Assembly (NCBI RefSeq): GCF_016653465.1
Contig: NZ_NHSQ01000135.1
Span: forward strand, 1 to 32,779
Source: Thiocystis minor
GTDB taxonomy: Bacteria > Pseudomonadota > Gammaproteobacteria > Chromatiales > Chromatiaceae
Length of the DNA: 32,779 nt
Reading direction: 5' to 3'
The notes under the pieces are model-generated. The model had not been told where the DNA came from. It saw nothing but the letters and a program-made list of their open reading frames with translations, and did not search any database. Positions 15,322 through 23,817 of the stretch are shown in pieces. Numbering within the stretch: the first letter of the stretch is position 1; every line of letters starts with the position of its first letter. The position numbers were made by a program, and so were the translations under genes.

Positions 15322-15446
15322 GCGACGGGGTGAATACCCCGTCGCGCTATCGTTGTTCTTGCTTACGTTGTTCTTGCTTACGTTGTCGTTGTCGTTGTCG
15401 TTGTCGTCATCATTCTTCGATTCGACAACGAAAGCGACAACGAAAG
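15322..15446. repeat. Hairpin followed by direct repeats, including a CGTTGT hexamer array
   Basis: A perfect 10-bp hairpin (GCGACGGGGT/ACCCCGTCGC, 15322-15345) precedes two copies of a 15-base unit CGTTGTTCTTGCTTA (15351-15380), four CGTTGT hexamers (15381-15404) and, inverted, two copies of the 12-base unit CGACAACGAAAG (15423-15446). The arms can fold onto each other. A related hexamer array recurs at 25654-25728. No coding role is apparent; the surrounding 15263-15502 has no gene. Confidence 0.9.
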
Positions 15447-15502
15447 CGAGAGTCCTGACAAGGCGCATGCCCCGTCCGGCCATGTTATTTTCCGGGAGTT
15501 TC

Positions 15503-16180
15503 CTAACCCGCCGTGATCGGCACAATGATGATATCGACCCGGCGATTCAGACGCCGACCCGCTTCGGTCTCATTGCTCGCGACCGGCTTGTTCATGCCAA
15601 ACCCGGCGGACGCGATGCGTTCCTGATAGACGCCAGAGCCGGTGAGATAATTCTCGACCGATCCAGCGCGGCGCTCCGACAGAAGCTGATTATGCTCGGC
15701 CGATCCGGTGCTGTCGGTATGACCCGCGACCGCCAGCTCGGTCTTGCCATACTCGTTCACGATGGCGGCGATCTTGTCCATGGTGCTGTAGAAACCGGGC
15801 TTGATCCGGTCCGAATCCACCTCGAAGGCGGTCTCGCCCGTCATGCCCACCAGCAGTTCGTCGTTGGGCAATTTCTGCACCCGAATCATGCCGCTGGCAA
15901 TCTCGTCGGCTAACTCCTTCTGGAAATCCTTGTGCTGCTGCTCCATGTAGGCGCCGACCATGCCGCCCGCCAGGGCGCCGCCAATGGCGCCAATCAGGGC
16001 GCCGCGTCCCGCGTTGGCGCCCAGCGAGCCGATGAGCGCCCCGGCGGCGGCGCCGGTCGCGGTGCCGATGGCCGCGCCCCGGCCGGTCTGGGACATGCCC
16101 GAACCGTCGGCGGCGCAACCGGTAATGAGGACGGCCACGGTTGCCGCGACAGCAATACGTTTGGAAAAATTGGCTTTCAT
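15503..16180 (-). CDS. OmpA-family outer-membrane lipoprotein with glycine-zipper segment
   Basis: The 225-aa product starts with a lipoprotein signal peptide (lipobox LITGC, cysteine at 22). A glycine-rich membrane-like segment follows (GAAIGTATGAAAGALIGSLG and GALIGAIGGALAGGMVGAYM). The last ~110 residues are an OmpA C-terminal peptidoglycan-binding domain with AGHTDSTGSAEHNQLLSERR and GRRLNRRVDIIIVP. It resembles YiaD-type proteins tethering the outer membrane to the cell wall. It is convergent with cydX and has its own transcription; upstream GGAG lies close to the ATG at 16180. Confidence 0.93.
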   Translation of the reverse strand: MKANFSKRIAVAATVAVLITGCAADGSGMSQTGRGAAIGTATGAAAGALIGSLGANAGRGALIGAIGGALAGGMVGAYMEQQHKDFQKELADEIASGMIRVQKLPNDELLVGMTGETAFEVDSDRIKPGFYSTMDKIAAIVNEYGKTELAVAGHTDSTGSAEHNQLLSERRAGSVENYLTGSGVYQERIASAGFGMNKPVASNETEAGRRLNRRVDIIIVPITAG

Positions 16181-16447
16181 TCGAGACTCCTTGCGGGATG
16201 GACAGCGAAGATCGCGCCAGCCGCTCCAGTCAAAAACCGGGACCTCTCCGAAGCTCGGACCCCCGGTTCATGGCGGCTTGGCTGACATGATGTACTGGGT
16301 GCCGATCATACCAGAGCATCCCACGCAGTCGGATCATCGAGATTCGGAAACCCGGTGGTTGCACCCTCGACTCACAGGGGCCTTGCATATCGAGACCTCG
16401 GACATCAATTGGACGAATACCGCGCCGACATTCTCCGAGGAGCCCGA

Positions 16448-17020
16448 GTGACCCGCATCATCACGAACTTGATCGCCTTCCAGATTGGCTGGTTCGCCTG
16501 CGTGCTCGGCGGCGCTAACAGACTGCCCTGGGTCGGTGTCGGCGTCGTCGCGCTCGTGGCGGGGCTGCACCTGTCGCAGTCGCGCCACCCCCGGCGAGAG
16601 TCGGCGCTTCTGCTGACGATCGGTCTCCTCGGCGCCGTCTGGGACAGTCTGCTGGTCCGCTTCGGGTTCCTCGACTACCCCTCCGGCATGCTTCTGCCCT
16701 GGCTCGCGCCAGTCTGGATCATCGCCATGTGGATCGCCTTCGCGACGACCCTGAACGTTTCGCTGGGATGGCTGAAAGACCGCTGGTTTCTCGCGACCGT
16801 ACTCGGTGCCGTGGGCGGTCCGCTGGCCTACTACGCCGGCCACAAGCTGGGCGGGGTGCAATTCCCCGATCTCTTCGTCGGCATGGCCGTGCTGGCCGGC
16901 GGCTGGTCGTTCCTGATGCCTTTGTCGGCCTGGATCGCGAAGAAGATCGACGACGTTGACTGGTCAGAACCCGGTCCATCCGAAGCATCGAACCTTGATG
17001 GAGAGTACCGGCATGTTTGA
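16448..17020 (+). CDS. DUF2878 family inner-membrane protein
   Basis: The 190-aa protein has about five to six hydrophobic helices and the motifs NLIAFQIGWFACVLGG, LGAVWDSLLVRFGFLDYPSG and LAPVWIIAMWIAFATTLN, characteristic of DUF2878. The start is a GTG at 16448 with GAGGAG just upstream; the open frame extends to 16355 but that part is not family-like. It overlaps the next gene by 8 bases. In other gammaproteobacteria DUF2878 genes cluster with cyclopropane fatty-acid synthase, DUF1295 and lipocalin genes, suggesting membrane lipid modification; the exact function is unknown. Confidence 0.82.
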   Translation: MTRIITNLIAFQIGWFACVLGGANRLPWVGVGVVALVAGLHLSQSRHPRRESALLLTIGLLGAVWDSLLVRFGFLDYPSGMLLPWLAPVWIIAMWIAFATTLNVSLGWLKDRWFLATVLGAVGGPLAYYAGHKLGGVQFPDLFVGMAVLAGGWSFLMPLSAWIAKKIDDVDWSEPGPSEASNLDGEYRHV

Positions 17021-17798
17021 TCTCCAGATCTATAGCCTCGGCCTGGCCGCGGCCCTGACGCTTGGGCTTAGCGGCTGGATCGCGAGCCTCCCGCTGAAGG
17101 ATGTCAGCATCGTCGACTCGCTCTGGTCGCTGTTTTTCCTGCTGATGGGTGGGATCTATCTGCTGCTCGCCCCCGCGTGGGGAACGCGTGCGCTGCTGGT
17201 CTTTGCCTTGACGGCCATCTGGGCGATCCGCTTGAGCGCCTTCATTACCCGTCGCAACCATGGTCATGGCGAGGATCGACGCTATCAGGCGATCCGCGCC
17301 GATCACGAGCCAGGCTTCTGGTGGAAAAGCATTTATATCGTCTTCGGTCTTCAGGCGCTGCTGGCCTGGGTGATCTCGCTGCCGCTGCTGGCCGCCTTGC
17401 TGGGTCGGTCGCCGCTGGGCTGGCTCGATGCCGTGGCCCTGGGGCTCTGGCTGGTCGGTTTTTTCTTCGAGGCGGTGGGCGACCGACAACTCGCCGAGTT
17501 CAAAGCGCGTCCCGAGAACCGGGGGCAGGTCATGGATCGGGGGCTCTGGCGCTATACCCGTCACCCGAACTACTTCGGCGAAGCCTGCCTCTGGTGGGGA
17601 TTTTTTCTTTTCGCGCTGGCCGCGGGCGGCTGGTGGTCCATTCTCGCGCCCATCCTCATGACCTTCCTGCTGTTGCGGGTCTCTGGCGTCTCGCTGCTGG
17701 AAAAAGACATCCAGGAACGCCGGCCCGCCTACCGGAACTACATCGAGCGCACCAACGCCTTCTTTCCTGGGCCGCCCCGGCGCTCCAGCGAAGGTTGA
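17013..17798 (+). CDS. DUF1295 family membrane protein, steroid-reductase/ICMT-like fold
   Basis: The 261-aa membrane protein has DVSIVDSLWSLFFLL, a cytoplasmic loop RRNHGHGEDRRYQAIRADHE, and the C-terminal DRGLWRYTRHPNYFGEACLWWG with ERTNAFFPGPP. The RxTRHPNYFGE signature is that of DUF1295 and isoprenylcysteine methyltransferase/steroid 5-alpha-reductase relatives, which use NAD(P)H or SAM at this site. The ATG at 17013 has GGAGAG 8 bases before it and overlaps the DUF2878 stop, showing translational coupling; longer frame starts at 16956 are less likely. Substrate unknown, probably a lipid. Confidence 0.88.
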   Translation: MFDLQIYSLGLAAALTLGLSGWIASLPLKDVSIVDSLWSLFFLLMGGIYLLLAPAWGTRALLVFALTAIWAIRLSAFITRRNHGHGEDRRYQAIRADHEPGFWWKSIYIVFGLQALLAWVISLPLLAALLGRSPLGWLDAVALGLWLVGFFFEAVGDRQLAEFKARPENRGQVMDRGLWRYTRHPNYFGEACLWWGFFLFALAAGGWWSILAPILMTFLLLRVSGVSLLEKDIQERRPAYRNYIERTNAFFPGPPRRSSEG

Positions 17799-17843
17799 GC
17801 CTTGGCCGAATCACGGCTTTCATGTTTCAACCGGAGGAGTGCG

Positions 17844-18383
17844 ATGCAACGCATCCTGGCTCTAACCATCGTCGCATTTCTGCTCGCCCTGACGAGCGCC
17901 TGTACCGAGGAAGGGGGTTCACCAATGAAGACGGTCAGTCACGTCGATCTCGAAAGCTTCATGGGCGACTGGTATGTCATCGCCAACATCCCGACCTTCA
18001 TCGAGAAGGGCGCCCATAATGCCGTCGAATCCTATGCCCTGAATGACGACGGATCGATCGCAACGACCTTCACGTTCAACCAGGATGCCTTCGATGGCCC
18101 GGCGAAGACCTATCGTCCCACCGGATTCGTGCGCGATCCCTCATCGAACGCACTCTGGGGCATGCAATTCCTCTGGCCCTTCAAGGCGGATTATCGCATC
18201 GTCTGGCTGGAACCGGATTACAGCATCACCGTCATCGCCCGCGCCAAACGCGATTATGTCTGGATCATGGCCCGACAGCCCCGAATTGCCGACGACAAAT
18301 ACGCCGAGATTCTCAACTTCATCGGCAAGCTCGGCTACGACACCGATCAAGTCGAAAAGGTACCCCAGCACTGGCCCGAGTGA
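17844..18383 (+). CDS. blc: Bacterial lipocalin (Blc-like) outer-membrane lipoprotein
   Basis: The 179-aa protein starts with a lipoprotein signal (LALTSAC lipobox, cysteine about 20) and has the lipocalin signature DLESFMGDWYVIANIPTF, followed by YALNDDGSI, WPFKADYRIVWLEPDY and IMARQPRI. Blc-type lipocalins bind lysophospholipids or fatty acids at the outer membrane. GGAGGAG precedes the ATG at 17844. It follows the DUF1295 gene by 45 bases, completing a probable three-gene lipid/envelope operon. It runs head-on into the exosortase gene with only 7 bases between the two stops. Confidence 0.92.
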   Translation: MQRILALTIVAFLLALTSACTEEGGSPMKTVSHVDLESFMGDWYVIANIPTFIEKGAHNAVESYALNDDGSIATTFTFNQDAFDGPAKTYRPTGFVRDPSSNALWGMQFLWPFKADYRIVWLEPDYSITVIARAKRDYVWIMARQPRIADDKYAEILNFIGKLGYDTDQVEKVPQHWPE

Positions 18384-18396
18384 GAGGATGTCACTC
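18378..18396. other. Short hairpin holding both convergent stop codons
   Basis: GAGTGA and TCACTC form a 6-bp stem around a 7-base loop; each arm contains the TGA stop of one of the two converging genes. There is no T-tract, so it is not a standard terminator, but it may help separate the converging transcripts. Confidence 0.5.
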
Positions 18397-19989
18397 CGGA
18401 ACAAAGCGCTGGAGTGGCTTTTCAATGATCCTGACAAAATCGGACAAGAGGGCGTCCTTCTCCTCCAGATTGGCGCCGACAGGGACTTTCGTCGTCAATC
18501 TGACGAGAGCCCCATCGGTACGGTTCCGTGTCACGGCGTCCCAGAATAGATTCCATTTCACCAGATATTCATTGGTCATGATACGACCACGCTGCTGGAA
18601 CCAATAATAAACCAGTTGACGTTCGTCTCCCATCTGAATCAAGGAGCGGTTGACGCGGACTGGCTGACCGTCAAATCCGCTCGTATCGATTTCAAGTTGA
18701 GAAAATTCCTGCATACGCCAACCGCCTCCTGGCAGACAACTTTTCGGAGAATGCACTGAAGCGCCCTTGCGCTGAGATGCATAATAGGCAACGTATAGAT
18801 TGATCGCATCGCCGACCCCGTTCACGTAATCGGACAGAAGATAGTCATCGAATTTAAGCGCGTCGACATAGATCCTTTCCAACCGATCGGGTCGCCCGCG
18901 CCATTCGCCAATATCTCTTGGGAAGAAGACAAATTCAACTCGCCCGGGAATGATTTCCTCTCGCTGAGGCAATACGTATGAGACGGTCATCACCGCCAGC
19001 AGGAGTGGAAGCACCAGATAAAAGGACAAGGGTATGCTTTGCGCATGAACCCTGGCGTTCGCAGGCAGCGGATCCGGACCTTCAATGGCGAAAGCCTCCC
19101 GCAACGTTAAACGATCCCGCCCGATCTTCGCAAGCAGCCACATCTCAAGCACTAGGATCGCGGCGCAGGCCATGAAGACGATCCACCCCTCGAAATCATG
19201 GATGAACCCCTCGGCCATGCCTACTCCGCCATAATTAACAAGCACTCCGATCACGCCGATCCGAAAGCTGTTCATGAAGACGGTAATGGGTATCGTCGAG
19301 AGAAACAGCACGACCTTCTTCCACAACGCCCCCTTGAATAAAACCGCGGCAATAAAACCGAGGGCCGTCAAAGGGAAAAGATAACGCAGACCGCTGCATG
19401 CCTCGACAACCTGAAGTTGATAAGTACCGAGATCGATGACATTGCCTTCAAGGAAAACCGTGATTCCAAATAGACGAATCACCATCACCCCTAACTGAGA
19501 CGAAATCAATTGCAGATCTGAGGAAAGATTATTGTAAAGAAAGCTGGGCAGGGGCACTGTAAAGAAAAGCAGAACATACGCCGGGATGATCAATCGAAAA
19601 GCACGCCAGCCCATGAACGAGAGAAGTACGCCGCCCAGGGTGATGAGAAACCCATATTGGATCACCGTATAGAGTGTGCCCAATTCTCCGGCAATATAGA
19701 TAAAAAGACCGAAGAGCGTGACCAGCAGACCAATCCAACTCGCCTGAAACCGCATCTGCGCCAGCGCACTGGATTTCTGCCAAACGAAGAACGCGGATAC
19801 GAGCGGAAGCATATAACCATGGCTATACTCTTCGCTCTCCCAGGCAGCGACCATGCTTTTCAATCCATCGGAAAAAATAAAGACCAGTATCCCAACTGCC
19901 GAAACAACAAGAGACCATTGCCATGGTTTTATTTTCCAAAGAACGTCGATCGCGGGCGAAGTCTGTTCCTCATTCCTTGACAGCGACAT
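18391..19989 (-). CDS. Exosortase fused to an EpsI domain (XrtD-like)
   Basis: This 532-aa membrane protein has about eight helices with the exosortase catalytic triad: C198 in [15 protein letters not shown]243 in [16 protein letters not shown] and H264 in FIHDFEGW. From about residue 330 it continues into an EpsI/DUF3485 domain ([44 protein letters not shown]). Exosortases cleave PEP-CTERM-type sorting tails; a fused EpsI suggests XrtD or a close class. I prefer the ATG at 19989 because GAGG lies 8 bases upstream; the longer frame starts at 20040. It is AT-richer than its neighbours, suggesting transfer. No CTERM substrate is visible here. It lies 80 bases behind cimA on the same strand. Confidence 0.86.
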   Translation of the reverse strand: MSLSRNEEQTSPAIDVLWKIKPWQWSLVVSAVGILVFIFSDGLKSMVAAWESEEYSHGYMLPLVSAFFVWQKSSALAQMRFQASWIGLLVTLFGLFIYIAGELGTLYTVIQYGFLITLGGVLLSFMGWRAFRLIIPAYVLLFFTVPLPSFLYNNLSSDLQLISSQLGVMVIRLFGITVFLEGNVIDLGTYQLQVVEACSGLRYLFPLTALGFIAAVLFKGALWKKVVLFLSTIPITVFMNSFRIGVIGVLVNYGGVGMAEGFIHDFEGWIVFMACAAILVLEMWLLAKIGRDRLTLREAFAIEGPDPLPANARVHAQSIPLSFYLVLPLLLAVMTVSYVLPQREEIIPGRVEFVFFPRDIGEWRGRPDRLERIYVDALKFDDYLLSDYVNGVGDAINLYVAYYASQRKGASVHSPKSCLPGGGWRMQEFSQLEIDTSGFDGQPVRVNRSLIQMGDERQLVYYWFQQRGRIMTNEYLVKWNLFWDAVTRNRTDGALVRLTTKVPVGANLEEKDALLSDFVRIIEKPLQRFVPE

Positions 19990-20069
19990 GAACATTACCT
20001 CATTGGTGATTTGAAACTGGCATTGGCGAAAAGCTTCCATCCAAAGTCAGTGACAACATTCTGATCGGC

Positions 20070-21656
20070 TTAACGCAAAACCTGCTCTGCCGCCGCTGGC
20101 GGGTTATCGGCAATTCGCTGTTCGCTCAGAACCCGATGCATCAGAATATTGAGCATGCGTAGCGTCGCCGCAATCGCGGCGAACACCTGGTTGGCGTGAA
20201 CGCCACGAGTGCGCAGTTCGCCATGCCCGGTGTCCCAGGTAATGCTGCACTCGGTCAAGGCATCGGTACGTCCGCCTCGGGGAATCCTCACTTCGTAGTT
20301 CAGCAGCGACGGCAGAGTCAGACCGCGCCGTTTCACGACCTTCGACAGTGCACTCACGAAGGCGTCGAAGCCGCCGTTGCCGCTACCGACGGCGGTGTAG
20401 ATCTCGTTGTCCAGACGCAGCCGGATACTGGCGGTCGATTCGAGATCCAGTGTCGAGGCCACCGAACAGGCCAGCAGTTCGGCGTGATTGTAATCCTGAC
20501 TCTCCAGTACCTCGGCGATAATGAAGGGCAGATCCTCGGTAGTGATGCTCTTCTTGGAGTCGCCCAACTCGACGATGCGCTTGAGCACCTTGCGCTGATT
20601 CTCGTCCGACAATTCGATATCGAGACGTTCCAGATTCTTGGCGAGCGACGCCTTGCCGGCCAGCTTGCCGAGCGCATAGTTGCGCCGCCGGGCGAAGCGC
20701 TCGGGCGACAGTCGGCTGTGGTAGAGGCTGCCCTTCTTGTCCCCGTCGGCATGAATGCCGGCGGTTTGGGTGAAAACATCGGCGCCGACGATGGGCGCGT
20801 TGTCGGCGATCCGCTTGCCGGAAAAATATTCGACCAGTTCGCTGACCCGCGCTAGATGCGTCTCGTCGATCCCGATCTCGAACCCGAGTTGATCGCGTAG
20901 ATTGACCGCGATCTCGGCCAGCGAGGCATTGCCGGCGCGCTCGCCCAGACAATTGACGGTGCAGTGCACCGCCGCCGCACCGGCCTGGGCCGCGGCGAGC
21001 ACATTGGCGGTGGCGAGTCCGTAATCGTTGTGCGGATGGAAGTCGAATTGCAGACCGGGAAAACGCCCAACCATGTCCGAAATCGCGGCGAACACCCGTT
21101 CCGGGGTCATGACACCGAGCGTATCCGGCAGCATGAAGTGACCGATCCCGCACTCGGCGAGCCGCTCGACCAACTCGAAGACATAGGCTGGACAATCGCG
21201 GTAGCCGTTGGACCAGTCCTCCAGATAGAGGTTGACGGCCAGCCCGCGGTCCAGCGCCAGCGCGATGGTCTCGCGCACGTCGGCGACATGGCCGTCGAGC
21301 GTCTTGCCCAACTGACCGTGGCAGTGCTTTTCGCTCCCCTTGGCGAGCAGGTTGATGACCCGCCCGCCGGCGCCCTGGATCCAGTCGACGCTGAGGCCGT
21401 GATCGACGAACCCCAACACCTCGACGCGCTCCGCCAGCCCGCGTTCCTCGGCCCACTGGACGATCCGCGACACCGCGTCGGCCTCGCCGGAGGACACACG
21501 CGCCGAGGCCACCTCGATGCGGTCGACCCGCACCAGCTCCAGCAACGCCTTGGCGATATTGACCTTCTCGTCCGGCGAAAAAGACACGCCCTGAGTCTGC
21601 TCGCCGTCGCGTAGCGTGGTATCCAGAATGCGCACGTAGCGGCCAGTCTCGGTCAT
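20070..21656 (-). CDS. cimA: Citramalate synthase (CimA, isopropylmalate-synthase superfamily)
   Basis: The 528-aa protein carries the HMGL-like catalytic barrel: ILDTTLRDGEQTQGVSFSPD (N-terminal, with catalytic R and D), LYLEDWSNGYRDCP, FDFHPHNDYGLA (metal-binding His), CLGERAGNASL and FTQTAGIHADGDKKGSLY. The C-terminal ~120 residues form the LeuA-type allosteric domain (GSGNGGFDAFVSAL, YEVRIPRGGRTDALTE). By recall it is closest to Leptospira-type CimA, which condenses pyruvate and acetyl-CoA to citramalate for isoleucine. The ATG at 21656 is chosen; the frame is open to 21851, but the extra 65 codons are repeat sequence. It follows thrC. A LeuA paralogue remains possible, since the two differ at few residues. 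Confidence 0.8.
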   Translation of the reverse strand: MTETGRYVRILDTTLRDGEQTQGVSFSPDEKVNIAKALLELVRVDRIEVASARVSSGEADAVSRIVQWAEERGLAERVEVLGFVDHGLSVDWIQGAGGRVINLLAKGSEKHCHGQLGKTLDGHVADVRETIALALDRGLAVNLYLEDWSNGYRDCPAYVFELVERLAECGIGHFMLPDTLGVMTPERVFAAISDMVGRFPGLQFDFHPHNDYGLATANVLAAAQAGAAAVHCTVNCLGERAGNASLAEIAVNLRDQLGFEIGIDETHLARVSELVEYFSGKRIADNAPIVGADVFTQTAGIHADGDKKGSLYHSRLSPERFARRRNYALGKLAGKASLAKNLERLDIELSDENQRKVLKRIVELGDSKKSITTEDLPFIIAEVLESQDYNHAELLACSVASTLDLESTASIRLRLDNEIYTAVGSGNGGFDAFVSALSKVVKRRGLTLPSLLNYEVRIPRGGRTDALTECSITWDTGHGELRTRGVHANQVFAAIAATLRMLNILMHRVLSEQRIADNPPAAAEQVLR

Positions 21657-21696
21657 AACATGGATCTCATTGAAAACAGTTTGAACAATTGTCGCC

Positions 21697-21765
21697 CCTG
21701 GGAGCGCCACCCCTGGGAGCGCCGACTTGCAGTCGGCCCTGGGGCGTCCGGCTTGTAGCCGGACG
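21697..21765. repeat. Intergenic palindromic repeat between thrC and cimA
   Basis: A duplicated 14-base unit CCCCTGGGAGCGCC is followed by two hairpins: 21721-21737 (GCCGACTTGCAGTCGGC) and 21745-21765 (CGTCCGGC..GCCGGACG). It ends one base from the thrC stop (21767-21769), so it may stabilise or attenuate the thrC-cimA transcript. The type is a dispersed repeat family by appearance. Confidence 0.8.
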
Positions 21766-21766
21766 T

Positions 21767-23170
21767 TCAGACATTCCCGCCCGCCAAGGCGCCAAGCGTC
21801 GCTTCGAGATGATCCTTGACGGCCCCGACCGTCGCCTCCAATTCGGCGCAACGCACCTCCTTCTCCATCAACCCCCGCAGCGCCGGCGGCGGCGGCGCCT
21901 CCTGCCCGATCGCCGCAGTCACCGCCGCGTTGAACTTGGCGGGATGGGCCGTCGCGAGACAGACGACGCCGTCCCGACCGCCAGCCGCCCGTACCCCCAC
22001 CGCCGTATGCGGGCAGAGGATATAACCGCTAGCCGCGTGCGTGGCGCGGATCTGCTCCAGGGTTTCGGGATCGCTCACCGCCACGGCGTCGAAGTCCGAG
22101 CGGACCTGCACCTGCCGCTCGGGCTCGATCTCCAGCCGGCCAGTCGCTTGCAGATCGGCCAGCAATGCGCGTATCCGAGCCGTGTCCCCATCGTGCAGAA
22201 AATAGAGATAGCGCTCGAAGTTGGATGCGATCTGAATATCCATCGCCGGACTCAGGGTCTGGTACACCGTCTCCCCGACGGCGTAGACGCCAGTGTGCAC
22301 GAAGCGCGTCAGGATGTCGTTCCGGTTGGTGGCGATGATCAGACGCTCGATCGGCAGCCCCATCCGCTTGGCGAGATAACCGGCGAAAACATCGCCGAAG
22401 TTGCCGGTGGGCACCGCGAAACTGACGCGCCGCGCGGGATCGCCGCCGCTGATCCGGCCCCAGGCATAAAAGTAGTAAACCGTCTGGGCTAAAATCCGCG
22501 CCCAATTGATCGAGTTGACCGCCCCGAGGCGATAGGCGGACTTGAAGGGCAGATCGTTGAACAGCGCCTTGACGATATTCTGGGCGTCGTCGAAGGTTCC
22601 GCGCACGGCGAGATTGTGCACATTGGCATCCAGCACCGTGGTCATCTGCCGTTCCTGGATCGGCGAGACCCGGCCCTTGGGGTGCAGGATGAAGATCTGG
22701 ATGCGCTGCTTGCCGCGCACGCTGTCGATGGCCGCCGACCCGGTATCGCCGGAGGTCGCGCCAACGATGTTGAGCGAACCGCCGTCGCGGGCCAGCAGAG
22801 ACTCGAACAGATTCCCCAGAAACTGCAACGCCACGTCCTTGAAGGCGGCGGTGGGTCCGTGGAAAAGTTCGAGAATCCGGACGCCGCCGGCGTCCACCAC
22901 CGGCGTCACCTCGGGGTGCGAGAAGGTCGCGTAGGAGGCGTCGATCAGCGCGCGCAGATCCGCGCGCGGGATCTCGTCGCCGACAAAGGGCGTCATCACC
23001 TCCAGTGCCAGTTCCTGGAAGCGCAGCCCCGACCACGCACGCAAGGTGCCGGTATCGATTTGGGGAATGTCGGCGGGCACCAGTAGCCCGCCATCGGTGG
23101 CGAGCCCCATCATGACCGCGTCCGTGAAACCGACGGGGGCGATTCCGCCCCGTGTGCTCAGATAATGCAT
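21767..23170 (-). CDS. thrC: Threonine synthase
   Basis: The 467-aa PLP enzyme converts O-phosphohomoserine to threonine. It starts MHYLSTRGGIAPVGFTDAV, with the PLP lysine K111 in FHGPTAAFKDVALQFLG, the phosphate-binding GATSGDTGSAA, and PTGNFGDVFAGYLAKRMG. Length and layout match the type found in gammaproteobacteria. The ATG is at 23170, with a weak AGAGAA upstream. It is divergent from the symporter genes and is followed by cimA. No homoserine genes are adjacent, so thrAB must lie elsewhere. Confidence 0.95.
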   Translation of the reverse strand: MHYLSTRGGIAPVGFTDAVMMGLATDGGLLVPADIPQIDTGTLRAWSGLRFQELALEVMTPFVGDEIPRADLRALIDASYATFSHPEVTPVVDAGGVRILELFHGPTAAFKDVALQFLGNLFESLLARDGGSLNIVGATSGDTGSAAIDSVRGKQRIQIFILHPKGRVSPIQERQMTTVLDANVHNLAVRGTFDDAQNIVKALFNDLPFKSAYRLGAVNSINWARILAQTVYYFYAWGRISGGDPARRVSFAVPTGNFGDVFAGYLAKRMGLPIERLIIATNRNDILTRFVHTGVYAVGETVYQTLSPAMDIQIASNFERYLYFLHDGDTARIRALLADLQATGRLEIEPERQVQVRSDFDAVAVSDPETLEQIRATHAASGYILCPHTAVGVRAAGGRDGVVCLATAHPAKFNAAVTAAIGQEAPPPPALRGLMEKEVRCAELEATVGAVKDHLEATLGALAGGNV

Positions 23171-23547
23171 GCTGTTCTCTGTGCTGTAATAACGATCGGG
23201 TTGTCCAGGCAGCCGTCTGGCGTTTAGCCGGCCAGAGTAAAAAACCCGGCACCGATTGGCAACCGATGTCCGCGAATGATCGACCCGAAATCCATTTCAT
23301 TCGCCCGCCGGCCTTTCAAGCGAACCACCGCGCCTCCCGCGTCAATGTCCCCGATCGCGTCTCGGTCATTGACAGCATGCCAAAGGTGCCCAGAGAATGC
23401 CCCGAGCCGCCACGCTGGCGGTCAACGCGAATGGAAGAATCATCACTAAGAATGGCTCATTGCCCGCCTTGCCAGCAAGGCGCAATCATCGCCCAATCAA
23501 CACGCCATTCCCGCTCACTAAAAAAACCGATACGGAGTGACAACGCC
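23171..23547. promoter_or_regulatory. Divergent intergenic region between thrC and the symporter pair
   Basis: This 377-base gap has no supported gene. A plus-strand TTGACA (23369-23374) with GAGAAT 18 bases later is a possible promoter for the DUF4212 gene. A hairpin CGCCTTGCCAGCAAGGCG lies near 23467-23484. The thrC promoter must be here too but I cannot fix it. Confidence 0.35.
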
Positions 23548-23805
23548 ATGACGCCCGATAAACGTTCGGACTACTGGAGGGCGAACCTGCGCCTCCTCAC
23601 TGTCCTCTTGATCATCTGGTTCATCGTCTCGTTTGGGTTCGGTATCCTGCTCGTCGAACCGCTGAACGCCATCTCGCTCGGCGGCTATCCGCTCGGCTTC
23701 TGGTTCGCTCAACAGGGTTCGATCTACATTTTCGTCGTGCTCATCTTCGTCTATGCGGCACTGATGAGTTGGCTCGACAAAAAATTCGACGTCGAAGAAG
23801 ACTAA
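23548..23805 (+). CDS. DUF4212 small subunit of sodium:solute symporter
   Basis: The 85-aa protein opens MTPDKRSDYWRANLRLLTVL and has two membrane helices (LLIIWFIVSFGFGILLV and FVVLIFVYAALMSWLD) with the GFWFAQQGSIYIFVVLIF motif of DUF4212. This subunit accompanies VC_2705-type symporters. GGAGTG precedes the ATG at 23548; longer frame starts upstream are not supported. It is 12 bases from the large-subunit gene, so the two are cotranscribed. Confidence 0.93.
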   Translation: MTPDKRSDYWRANLRLLTVLLIIWFIVSFGFGILLVEPLNAISLGGYPLGFWFAQQGSIYIFVVLIFVYAALMSWLDKKFDVEED

Positions 23806-23817
23806 GGAGCGCACACC

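Noticed and set aside
15351-15446. Possible CRISPR array
   Set aside because: Units are 6-15 bases, contiguous, with no spacers and no cas genes.
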